A stretch of 19,728 nt of DNA, taken from assembly GCA_029938515.1 (NCBI GenBank), contig JAOZUU010000002.1:1-19728 (forward strand), read 5' to 3'. How positions within the stretch are numbered: position 1 is the stretch's first letter; every line of letters starts with the position of its first letter. The notes beneath the pieces are model-generated. The model saw only the letters and a program-made list of their open reading frames with translations. It had not been told where the DNA came from and did no database searches. Below are positions 7,629-14,993 of the stretch, in pieces. The DNA is from Desulfobacterales bacterium (lineage in GTDB: Bacteria > Desulfobacterota > Desulfobacteria > Desulfobacterales > QNYZ01). Position numbers and translations under genes: made by a program.

Positions 7629-8468
7629 ATGAAACCGATCAACATTATGGTCAACGGCATGCCGGGAAACATGGCCGTTAACGTAGCGACCCACGCATTA
7701 AAAGACCCCCGCTTCAACCTGATACCGGCTTCCTTGACTGGGCCGGAAATCACCGCATCGAAACATTCGCTACCGGAAATGACCTTTCGGCTCCTTCCAC
7801 CCGACATGGCCGATGATGCTATTAACGGGATCATCAAAAAGAACAGCCCTTTCATCAGCATCGATTATGCCCATCCAACGGCCGTAAATACCAATGCCGA
7901 GCTCTACTGCCGTTACAACCTCCCATTCGTGATGGGCACCACCGGCGGAGACCGTGAAAAGCTGGTGCAAACGGTTGAGGGCTCAAGCATTCCGGCTGTC
8001 ATCGCTCCCAACATGGCCAAACAGATCGTCGGATTCCAGGCCATGATGGCTTATGCGGCTGAAAATTTTCCCGGTCTGTTCAATGGATATTCGCTTGAAA
8101 TAAAAGAAAGTCACCAGCAGGGAAAGGCCGATACCAGTGGCACGGCCAAGGCCATGGTGGATTATTTTAACGCCCTGGGGGTGCCGTTTAGCGTGACCGA
8201 TATCAAGCAGGAACGAGACCCCCAAACACAAAAGACCGTTTGGGGCATACCGGATAAATATCTCAGCGGCCATGGGTGGCACACCTACACCCTTACTTCT
8301 GGTGACGGTTCGGTACGGTTCGATTTCACCCACAACGTCAATGGCCGGGATGTTTATATCGGCGGGACCCTGGATGCGGTTCTTTTTTTACAGAAAAAAA
8401 TTCAGGAGGACGCCGGTGGTAAGGTGTTCAGCATGATCGATGTGTTAAAGGCAGGGGCCGAGGATTAG
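7629..8468 (+). CDS. dapB: 4-hydroxy-tetrahydrodipicolinate reductase DapB (plant/cyanobacterial-like type)
   Basis: DapB reduces hydroxy-tetrahydrodipicolinate with NAD(P)H on the way to diaminopimelate and lysine. The N-terminal nucleotide loop is VNGMPGNM (8-15). MGTTGG (102-107) and APNMAKQIVG (126-135) are the dinucleotide and substrate loops. The catalytic block ESHQQGKADTSGTAK (160-174) has H162 and K166, matching E. coli H159 and K163, and the SGTA phosphate-like loop. At 279 residues the length is normal, but the divergent N-terminus and C-terminal part look more like the plant/cyanobacterial branch than E. coli DapB. ATG 7629 has a good ribosome site (GAAGGAG, seven bases before). 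It is probably last in the plsB operon; a large hairpin follows about 40 bases after the stop. No other lysine gene is nearby. Confidence 0.93.
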   Translation: MKPINIMVNGMPGNMAVNVATHALKDPRFNLIPASLTGPEITASKHSLPEMTFRLLPPDMADDAINGIIKKNSPFISIDYAHPTAVNTNAELYCRYNLPFVMGTTGGDREKLVQTVEGSSIPAVIAPNMAKQIVGFQAMMAYAAENFPGLFNGYSLEIKESHQQGKADTSGTAKAMVDYFNALGVPFSVTDIKQERDPQTQKTVWGIPDKYLSGHGWHTYTLTSGDGSVRFDFTHNVNGRDVYIGGTLDAVLFLQKKIQEDAGGKVFSMIDVLKAGAED

Positions 8469-8508
8469 GGGTATCGGTTCAATCGGTTTTTATTGATAGC
8501 CTAAGGCC

Positions 8509-8586
8509 TGTAGGGGTGAACCTTGTGTTCACCCTTTTGCCTATCCGGCATGGGGATGAAGGGTGATCACAAGGTTCACCCCTACA
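8509..8586. repeat. Large imperfect palindrome, REP-like hairpin
   Basis: Arms of 28 bases at 8509-8536 and 8559-8586 pair at 27 of 28 positions, separated by a 22-base loop. The outer part begins TGTAGGGGTGAACCTTGTG. It lies between the convergent dapB and the exported-protein gene. Sequences of the type GTAGGGGCGAACCTTGTG forming hairpins are scattered in many bacterial genomes; this copy looks intact. It could also stop transcription from both sides, although no long T tract follows either arm. Confidence 0.85.
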
Positions 8587-8659
8587 CGATCGTATTATTC
8601 GGTGTGACACAAAATTGAACATAACACGTTACCTTTTTCCCGCCCCCTGATTCTTGATT

Positions 8660-9217
8660 TCAATAATACAATACGGCTTCCGCTTTATTTACCTCGATCC
8701 GCTGGATTCCTTTGGGCAGCTCGTACCAGTCGTCGGTACTTCCCGGTTCGGTCCCGTAATAAAGGGCCACGGCGGCCAGCACCGGATCCAATACTCGGGG
8801 CGGCACTGATTCGCCGTTTAAATGCAGCGAGGACAAATCGAGCTTACCGGCACCGTCACGGGTTTGAAGTCTTCCGTCAAAATCGAAACGAAGGCCCCCC
8901 AATAGCTTGAGAATATCAATACCTCCCAGATCAAAGCGGATGTTCCCGCGAATCCGGTCCTTATCAAGAAGAATGACGTGAAGATTTTTAATAACCGGAT
9001 TCTTTTCTCGACGCAGACGATAGGTAATATAGGCGTTCAACTCTTTCTGCGTAATGATGGCCTTTCGGGTTGCCTTTTGACCCGTTTTGTTCTGACGCGC
9101 TTCGATGGTTTTTAAAATATGCTGGGCTTTCAGTGCGTCCGCAGTGCCTTGGTCGATTCCACTAACCAAAACCGGCAGAAATAGAAAAATGAAAAGCGAT
9201 CTAATCACTTTTTGCAA
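8660..9217 (-). CDS. Small exported protein of unknown function, overlaps alaS end
   Basis: I do not recognise this 185-residue product with certainty. It starts with a hydrophobic signal-like segment (VIRSLFIFLFLPVLVSG, about residues 4-20), so it is probably periplasmic or membrane-anchored; no lipobox cysteine is seen. The mature part has a helix-like stretch with TQKELNAYITYRL, then beta-rich pieces (VIKNLHVILLDKDRIRGNIR, LGGLRFDFDGRLQ). This pattern faintly recalls tubular lipid-binding proteins of the YceB/DUF1439 or LmeA sort, but that is a guess. The frame begins at TTG 9217, overlapping the alaS stop by 17 bases; a GTG at 9208 is an alternative. Such overlap suggests translation coupled to alaS. 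The C-terminus LYY falls 70 bases from the REP-like hairpin. Confidence 0.7.
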   Translation of the reverse strand: MQKVIRSLFIFLFLPVLVSGIDQGTADALKAQHILKTIEARQNKTGQKATRKAIITQKELNAYITYRLRREKNPVIKNLHVILLDKDRIRGNIRFDLGGIDILKLLGGLRFDFDGRLQTRDGAGKLDLSSLHLNGESVPPRVLDPVLAAVALYYGTEPGSTDDWYELPKGIQRIEVNKAEAVLYY

Positions 9218-11834
9218 TCATTTTTAGTGCTTTTTGCAATGCGGCCGGCAACCCCGATAGTCGGCTGCCCCCGGCTTGAGCCATATCCGGCCGGCCGCCG
9301 CCACTGCCCCCCACTTCGGCGGCGGCAGCTTTAATGATATCGCCGGCATGATACCGGTGGGTTAAATCCTTTGTAATCTTGACGATCAATTGCGCTTTGC
9401 CTGACGCTTCGGCGCCGAGCACCACAATGCCGGACTTGAGCTGATCGGCCAATCGGTCGGCCAGATCCCGCAAAGCTGCGGGCGAATCAACCGAGATCGT
9501 TTGGATAATGGTCTTAACCCCGTTAATGACTTGAATGTCTGTTTCGCCACCGCCACTTACTTTTTGTGCGGCCAGGCTGGCCTTGAGTTGTTCGATCTGT
9601 TTAATGCCGACCCGTTGATCAGCCAGCAGTTTTGCAACCCGTTCAGCGGCTGTTTCCGGTGTGGTTCGAAGCAGGTGGGATATTTCCGCCAGGTGATGTT
9701 CTGTTGTTTGTATATGCGCCAAGGCGGCCTGACCGGTCAACGCCTCGATCCGACGCACACCGGCGGCCACGCTCGATTCAGTGACGACCTTAAACAGGCC
9801 GATATCCCCGGTCCGCGCGGTGTGGGTCCCGCCGCACAGCTCTTTTGAAAAATCGGCCAGAGAGACAACCCGCACCCGGTCTCCATATTTTTCCTCAAAC
9901 AACGCCGTGGCTCCGCTTTGAAAGGCCGTTTCGGCATCCATTTCATTGGTGTCCACGTCCGTGTTCCATCGGATTCGCTCGTTAACCTCGTTTTCGATCC
10001 GCTGAAGCGTCTCCGGAGTCACCTGGGAAGGATGGGTAAAATCGAAGCGCAGTCGATCCGACGCCACCAGTGATCCGGCCTGTTTGATGTGTTCACCCAG
10101 AACCTGGCGAAGCACGGCATGCAGAATATGCGTAGCGGTATGATTCCGGGCGATGTCTGCTCGTTTGCCAAGGTCGACGGTCAGCGTAACGGCTTGATTT
10201 TTCCCGATCGTCCCCGATTGGATGGTCCCTTTATGAATAATCAGCCCGGTGGGATCCTTGATGGTATCATCAACAACCATCTCCAGGTTCTCGCCGGTGA
10301 TTTGTCCGGTATCCCCCACCTGTCCGCCGGATTCTCCATAAAACGGGGTGCGATCGACCACTACTTCCACCCGCTGGTCGGCCCCAGCGGTTTCCACTTC
10401 CTTGCCGTCAACCACCACGGTCAATACAACCCCATTATCCGTAAGCGACTGGTATCCGGTGAATTCCGGCTGAATTCCAGCGGAGGAAAGAGCCCGATAC
10501 GCTTCGGCGGTTTCGGTAAAACGGCTCACCTGACGGGATCTGGATCTCTGGGCGGCCATTTCCTGGTCAAATCGGTCCATATCCAGGACCATCCCTTCGT
10601 CCCGCACCACGTCCCGGACAATATCCACGGGAAAACCATATGTATCGTAAAGCTTGAATATCAGATCCCCGGGCACTTCGCTTCCGCCTTTGGCCCGGAT
10701 GTCGGCCAGCTCTTCATTCAGGAGCCGAAGCCCTTTGTCGAGCGTTTCCCCGAATCGTTTTTCCTCATTCCGGATGACGTTGGTAATAAATGCCGACGCC
10801 TGGCCCAGCTCGGGATACGAGGGTCGCATGACATCAAATACCTCCGCGGCGGTTGTGTGCAGAAATGGATCCATCAAACCGATATTGCGACCGTAGCGGA
10901 TGGCTCGCCGCATGATCCGCCGCAGGACATATCCCCGGCCTTCATTGGACGGCAAAATACCGTCGCCGATCAGGAAAGCGGCTGCCCGGCTGTGATCAGC
11001 GATGACTTTCATGGCCACATCGATGTCATGGGATTGGCCGAAAGGTTTTTCAGCCAGGCTTTCGGTTTTGCGAATAATGGGCATGATGAGATCCGTATCA
11101 AAATTGGTATCCACATCCTGCATGATGGCGGCCATCCGCTCAAGCCCTAAGCCCGTGTCGATGCTCGGCTGGGGTAAGGGGGTCATCTCGCCGGCCTCGT
11201 TCCGGTTGAACTGCATAAAAACCAGGTTCCAGATCTCCAGAAAACGATCGCATTCACAGCCTAGTTTGCAGTCCGGTTGGCCGCATCCCAGTGCGCCGCC
11301 GCGGTCCAGATGGATCTCCGAACAGGGGCCGCAGGGCCCGGTATCACCCATGGCCCAGAAATTTTCCGCTTCGCCGAATCGAACAATCCGTTCGGCCGGC
11401 ACACCGACGTGATTTTCCCATAATTCATGGGCTTCATCGTCATCCAGATAAATCGAGACCCAGAGCTGTTCGGCCGGCAGGCCATACCCGTTGGTCAACA
11501 GGTCCCAGGCAAACTCAACCGCTTTTTCCTTGAAATAATCGCCAAAAGAAAAATTGCCCAGCATCTCGAAAAACGTATGATGCCGGGCCGTATAACCGAC
11601 ATTCTCCAGATCGTTATGTTTGCCCCCGGCCCGCACGCATTTCTGGGAAGTCGTGGCCCGGTTGTAGGGTCGTTTTTCCTCGCCGAGAAACGTTCGCTTG
11701 AACTGGACCATGCCGGCGTTGGTAAAAAGCAGGGTCGGATCATCCTGGGGAACCAGGGATGAGCTTCGCACGATCTGGTGGTTATGTTTAGCGAAATAAT
11801 CAAGAAATAACTGACGAACTTCGTTACCGGTCAT
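9201..11834 (-). CDS. alaS: Alanine-tRNA ligase
   Basis: AlaS charges tRNA-Ala with alanine and hydrolyses misacylated Ser- and Gly-tRNA. The 877-residue length is standard. Order of domains: class II catalytic core from the N-terminus (SSLVPQDDPTLLFTNAGM, TTSQKCVRAGGKHNDLENVG, FFEMLGNFSFGDYF), tRNA-recognition helices to about 460, the editing domain with zinc ligands H565 and H569 (NHTATH) and C667 and H671 (CGGTH), and the C-Ala domain ending in the glycine-rich GGSGGGRPDMAQAGG. All key residues are present, so editing should work. The gene follows recA by 43 bases without recX between them. The ribosome site is weak (GGGG before the ATG). The last codons overlap the start of the exported-protein gene. 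Confidence 0.98.
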   Translation of the reverse strand: MTGNEVRQLFLDYFAKHNHQIVRSSSLVPQDDPTLLFTNAGMVQFKRTFLGEEKRPYNRATTSQKCVRAGGKHNDLENVGYTARHHTFFEMLGNFSFGDYFKEKAVEFAWDLLTNGYGLPAEQLWVSIYLDDDEAHELWENHVGVPAERIVRFGEAENFWAMGDTGPCGPCSEIHLDRGGALGCGQPDCKLGCECDRFLEIWNLVFMQFNRNEAGEMTPLPQPSIDTGLGLERMAAIMQDVDTNFDTDLIMPIIRKTESLAEKPFGQSHDIDVAMKVIADHSRAAAFLIGDGILPSNEGRGYVLRRIMRRAIRYGRNIGLMDPFLHTTAAEVFDVMRPSYPELGQASAFITNVIRNEEKRFGETLDKGLRLLNEELADIRAKGGSEVPGDLIFKLYDTYGFPVDIVRDVVRDEGMVLDMDRFDQEMAAQRSRSRQVSRFTETAEAYRALSSAGIQPEFTGYQSLTDNGVVLTVVVDGKEVETAGADQRVEVVVDRTPFYGESGGQVGDTGQITGENLEMVVDDTIKDPTGLIIHKGTIQSGTIGKNQAVTLTVDLGKRADIARNHTATHILHAVLRQVLGEHIKQAGSLVASDRLRFDFTHPSQVTPETLQRIENEVNERIRWNTDVDTNEMDAETAFQSGATALFEEKYGDRVRVVSLADFSKELCGGTHTARTGDIGLFKVVTESSVAAGVRRIEALTGQAALAHIQTTEHHLAEISHLLRTTPETAAERVAKLLADQRVGIKQIEQLKASLAAQKVSGGGETDIQVINGVKTIIQTISVDSPAALRDLADRLADQLKSGIVVLGAEASGKAQLIVKITKDLTHRYHAGDIIKAAAAEVGGSGGGRPDMAQAGGSRLSGLPAALQKALKMIAKSD

Positions 11835-11877
11835 TTGGGCCCCAATGGTTTTTTTTGTTTCCAGAAATCGTCATTAT

Positions 11878-12918
11878 TCAATTTGGTTCCGGCTTTGCCG
11901 GGTTTTCTTCTTTTTCCTCTGCTTCAGCCATTCCGATGGCTGCTTTAACCTTTTTTTCGATCGCCTGGCATATGTCATTGTTGTCTTCTAAAAACTTTTT
12001 AGAATTGGTCCGGCCCTGTCCGATCCTTTCATTCTCATAGGAATACCATGATCCGCTTTTTTCGATGACTTCGGTCGTTACCCCCAGATCCAGCAAATCG
12101 CCCGTTCGCGATATCCCCGTGCCGTACATGATATCAAACTCGGCGTCCTTAAACGGCGGCGCCATCTTGTTCTTGACCACCCGCACCCGGGTGCGATTGC
12201 CGATCACCTCCTGGCCATCTTTTATGGCGCCGATTCGCCGAATGTCCAGCCGGATCGTCGAATAAAACTTCAAGGCATTCCCGCCGGTGGTGGTTTCGGG
12301 ATTGCCAAACATGACACCGATTTTTATGCGGATCTGATTGATAAAAATAACGGTGGTCAACGTTTTACCGATGGAACCGGTCAGCTTGCGAAGCGCCTGA
12401 GACATCAACCGGGCCTGTAACCCCATGTGGGAATCGCCCATCTCTCCCTCGATCTCTGCCCTTGGTACCAGCGCCGCCACGGAATCGATTACAATCACGT
12501 CGATGGCACCGCTTCGAACCAGCATATCGGTGATTTCCAGGGCCTGCTCGCCGGTATCCGGCTGGGAGACCAGCAGCTCGTCGCAATTGACACCGAGTTT
12601 GCGGGCGTAAGCAATGTCCAGGGCATGTTCCGCGTCGATAAAAGCGACAATCCCCCCCCCCTTTTGGGCCTCGGCCACCGCGTGTAAGGCCAGGGTGGTC
12701 TTTCCGGATGATTCCGGTCCATAGACTTCGATAACCCGCCCTCGCGGCAACCCGCCGATTCCCAGGGCCTTATCCAGCGCCAGGGAGCCGGTTGAAATGA
12801 CGGGTACTTTCTGGATCGGCTGACCGCCCAGTTTCATGATGGCGCCCTTGCCGAACTGACGCTCAATCTGATTCATGGCGGATTCAACCGCCCGTTGTTT
12901 ATTCATGGTTTTGCCCAC
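11878..12918 (-). CDS. recA: Recombinase RecA
   Basis: RecA forms ATP-dependent filaments on single-stranded DNA for recombination and triggers LexA self-cleavage. The 346 residues include the N-terminal helix, Walker A GPESSGKT (67-74), Walker [16 protein letters not shown], the loop 2 region [22 protein letters not shown], and an acidic C-terminus ([10 protein letters not shown]). Start: GTG 12918 is chosen because AAGGGGG lies five bases upstream, while the ATG at 12906 would be about 17 bases away. A run of ten G (minus strand) codes for part of KGGG after Walker A. The 53-base gap to thpR has no LexA-type box that I can recognise, so transcription may come from upstream (DUF39-thpR) or a promoter that does not follow the E. 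coli or B. subtilis SOS consensus. Confidence 0.98.
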   Translation of the reverse strand: MGKTMNKQRAVESAMNQIERQFGKGAIMKLGGQPIQKVPVISTGSLALDKALGIGGLPRGRVIEVYGPESSGKTTLALHAVAEAQKGGGIVAFIDAEHALDIAYARKLGVNCDELLVSQPDTGEQALEITDMLVRSGAIDVIVIDSVAALVPRAEIEGEMGDSHMGLQARLMSQALRKLTGSIGKTLTTVIFINQIRIKIGVMFGNPETTTGGNALKFYSTIRLDIRRIGAIKDGQEVIGNRTRVRVVKNKMAPPFKDAEFDIMYGTGISRTGDLLDLGVTTEVIEKSGSWYSYENERIGQGRTNSKKFLEDNNDICQAIEKKVKAAIGMAEAEEKEENPAKPEPN

Positions 12919-12923
12919 AATAT

Positions 12924-12930
12924 CCCCCTT
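12924..12930 (-). promoter_or_regulatory. Ribosome binding site deciding the GTG start of recA
   Basis: On the minus strand this reads AAGGGGG, five bases before GTG at 12918-12916. The in-frame ATG at 12906 has no such site at proper distance, so the GTG is the likely start. Confidence 0.65.
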
Positions 12931-12971
12931 ATTTAACGTTTCGGAATTTTAACCATTTTTATCATTTTTCT

Positions 12972-13589
12972 TTACATCTCTGCGCCTCTGCGGGAGACAT
13001 TTTCTCTGGATAGGATGCAGTTGTATAATTTCGTATATATCGCACCGCCGGCCCGCAAGTCGCTTTTAAAAACATGTATCGCATCAATGGTCAACGGCGC
13101 CGATGGCACCTCTTGCAACCGATTCATGGCCGCAGCCAGTTTGCGACCCTCTATCCGTCCTTTTGCCCGACCAAGGGTCAAATGCGCCCTGAACGAACGC
13201 CGTTCAGGTTTGAACTTCAAGCCGTTGACTTTCAGCAGGGATCGATCCAGGGAAGATTTTAATTCTCTTAGAATCTTTACTTCGCCCGTTATCCCGACCC
13301 AGATTATCCGAGTACGCCTGATTCCGGGAAACACTCCCAGTCCCTGGATGGCCAACCGGATGGGGACATGGCACCGGGCCGTATCCGCGACCGCACCGGA
13401 TATGCTCTTGATCATCCCGGGGTCCACATCACCCAGAAAGATCAGCGTCAGGTGAATGTTTTCCGGTTTTACCCACCGAAACTTGAATTTATCCGTCCGG
13501 AGTTCAGCCTGGATCCGGGCCAATTCCTCACGAACAGATTCCGGCAAATCGGCGGCGATAAAAATTCTGATCGTAGCGGCCATTTTCAT
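12972..13589 (-). CDS. thpR: RNA 2',3'-cyclic phosphodiesterase ThpR (2H/LigT family)
   Basis: ThpR/LigT proteins hydrolyse 2',3'-cyclic phosphate RNA ends and can join tRNA halves by 2'-5' bonds in vitro. Both catalytic HxTx motifs of the 2H fold are present, H46-LTL and H136-LTL, spaced 90 residues apart. The opening IRIFIAADLPESVREEL and WVKPENIHLTLIFLGD are typical. The gene starts nine bases after the DUF39 stop and lies 53 bases before recA; a thpR-recA neighbourhood is known from several bacteria. The length, 205 residues, is longer than the usual 175-190: the last residues (RENVSRRGAEM) come from a short repeat-like DNA sequence and may be a recent C-terminal extension. Confidence 0.93.
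   Translation of the reverse strand: MKMAATIRIFIAADLPESVREELARIQAELRTDKFKFRWVKPENIHLTLIFLGDVDPGMIKSISGAVADTARCHVPIRLAIQGLGVFPGIRRTRIIWVGITGEVKILRELKSSLDRSLLKVNGLKFKPERRSFRAHLTLGRAKGRIEGRKLAAAMNRLQEVPSAPLTIDAIHVFKSDLRAGGAIYTKLYNCILSRENVSRRGAEM
12977..12997. repeat. Short CTCTGCG tandem motif, fragment of a dispersed-repeat type sequence
   Basis: Two adjacent copies of CTCTGCG (in TCTCTGCGCCTCTGCG, 12977-12992) followed by GGAGA. Very similar motifs (CGCAGAGRCGCAGAG) are scattered between genes in many bacteria. Here the sequence supplies the last codons of thpR and ends just before its stop at 12972. Confidence 0.4.
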
Positions 13590-13598
13590 TCACGCATC

Positions 13599-14777
13599 TC
13601 ATGCCTGTCGGCCCGGCAACGGCATCTGGGGCTCTCCGATAATAAAGCGACCCGCTTGAATTTCAGCTTTCAAAATCCCGGCGATCTCCCGGGCCTTTAC
13701 CATGCTCGACAGGGGAACCGTTTGGACTTCGCGGCCCTCGAGGGTAATGGTGCCGCTCTTTAATTCAGCGTAACTGACCTGGCCAAGTGATCGGGCGATT
13801 CCCTGGGGATAATCATGGCCATAATCCACCACCTGAGTATAAATCTCCTCGTCCGAAACCCCGACATAACCGGCTATTTTTTCATTGAGCATCGGAATGG
13901 GAATGCCCAGGCCGACCGCCAGCGAGCACCCATACCCCTGCATACTCACGCCTTTCAGCCAACGGGTATCCATTTGTTTCAAATCGCCCATGACAAACAG
14001 CGTACCTGCCGGTTTTTCGGGCACCCCCCCGTCGGTCCGGGGAACATCCGGGTTGTGCTGAGTCCCGTTCCAGGTCACATAGCCCGTGCCGCCGCCTAGA
14101 AATATACGGGTCCCCAGCCCGATGGTCAGGTAAAAAGGATCGTTCATCATGGGGCTGAGCTGTCCGGCGGAACAAAAATTGGCATTACTCGCTTTTGGTT
14201 TTAACGTCCCCATATAGGTGTAGATGGTTTTCTTCCCGAGGTTAACGGCACAATTATAGTTCTGATAGCCGTTGCGGGGGTTGCACAAAGTGGCAAATGG
14301 TAAATTCACCAACGAAACTTCTTTTTCCAGATGCCTGCCCGGATAACAATCAGTACCATAGGACGTTGCTTTTAAATGCAACGTTCGGCCGGCCACCAGA
14401 TCCTCGATCACATGCCCGCCGCCGTAGTTGAACTCACCGGGGTAGACCTTGTTGAGGGGATCGTCCTCACACGGCTCGGTGGCACCGAGGTAGCAATCCA
14501 CTGCAGCCACGCCCCCGTAGGCCGGCACGTTATTCAGCCATACCTTGGCTGCCTTGATACCCGGCTTAGAATGGCCGAAATTTATAAACGCGCCAGATGA
14601 ACACATGGGGGCAAAGGTGCCCGTGGTCACCACATCCACCCGGCGGGCGGCTTCAACCGGGCCTTCGGTTTTGACCACATCGATAATCTCCTCCGCGGTC
14701 ATGACAACCACTTCACCTTTGCGGATCTTGGCGTTGATCTCCTGGTAGGTTTTATTGATTTTGTATGACATCATCAC
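13599..14777 (-). CDS. Homocysteine biosynthesis protein (COG1900/DUF39)
   Basis: The 392-residue protein belongs to the DUF39 family by long stretches such as TTGTFAPMCSSGAFINFGHS, NNVPAYGGVAAVDCYLGAT and LGGGTGYVTWNGTQHNP. In methanogens a DUF39 protein plus a small NIL-ferredoxin partner turns aspartate semialdehyde and sulfide into homocysteine; sulfate reducers have the same genes. Cysteines that may correspond to those needed in the archaeal enzyme are C59 (MCSSGAF) and C144 (GTDCYPGRHLE); C95 and C103 are also present. No ferredoxin partner and no CBS domain are encoded here. The frame starts at GTG 14777 with ATG codons directly after it (14774, 14771), so the exact start is unclear. 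thpR begins nine bases after its stop, so DUF39-thpR-recA-alaS may be one transcript. Confidence 0.9.
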   Translation of the reverse strand: MMMSYKINKTYQEINAKIRKGEVVVMTAEEIIDVVKTEGPVEAARRVDVVTTGTFAPMCSSGAFINFGHSKPGIKAAKVWLNNVPAYGGVAAVDCYLGATEPCEDDPLNKVYPGEFNYGGGHVIEDLVAGRTLHLKATSYGTDCYPGRHLEKEVSLVNLPFATLCNPRNGYQNYNCAVNLGKKTIYTYMGTLKPKASNANFCSAGQLSPMMNDPFYLTIGLGTRIFLGGGTGYVTWNGTQHNPDVPRTDGGVPEKPAGTLFVMGDLKQMDTRWLKGVSMQGYGCSLAVGLGIPIPMLNEKIAGYVGVSDEEIYTQVVDYGHDYPQGIARSLGQVSYAELKSGTITLEGREVQTVPLSSMVKAREIAGILKAEIQAGRFIIGEPQMPLPGRQA

Positions 14778-14993
14778 AAAGTTTCTTAATTGATTATGGT
14801 CAAAAAAATTAGCTCCGCTGTTTCTTCATTCCATTCAATCACGCCTTGGCGTGATTGGACGTTGAATGTTCGATGTTCATCTTTATTTAATGGAACTCGG
14901 GCAGGCATCAGGCTTTGCAAGGCTACGCCCGACAAGCGCGGGCCTGCTCCTACAATGGCTCTAATCTCCCACCTCTTGATTCCTGCATCCTCC
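14778..14993. repeat. Intergenic mosaic of repeat-like sequences
   Basis: No gene is seen in these 216 bases between the M23 peptidase and DUF39 genes. It contains a 9-bp stem with a 2-base loop (AATCACGCC at 14837-14845 pairing with GGCGTGATT at 14848-14856), three 7-base units ACGTTGA-ATGTTCG-ATGTTCA at 14859-14879, and a GC-rich stretch ending GCGGGCCTGCTCCTACAATG (14939-14958). The latter two resemble dispersed intergenic repeats known to me from Desulfobacterota-type genomes; membership is not proven. A promoter for DUF39 should also lie here. Confidence 0.45.

Noticed and set aside
8487..8600. The palindrome as a CRISPR repeat or tRNA-like gene
   Set aside because: There is only one inverted pair, no regularly spaced direct repeats, and no tRNA cloverleaf or anticodon arm.
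10089..11150. Long plus-strand open frame of 353 codons opposite alaS
   Set aside because: It lies wholly antisense to a fully conserved alaS with all motifs intact; it has no recognisable domain, and the composition looks like a mirrored coding frame.
14837..14856. The AATCACGCC hairpin as an intrinsic terminator of the M23 gene
   Set aside because: No T tract follows on either strand and the loop has only two bases; better seen as part of repeat-like sequence or an operator-like palindrome.
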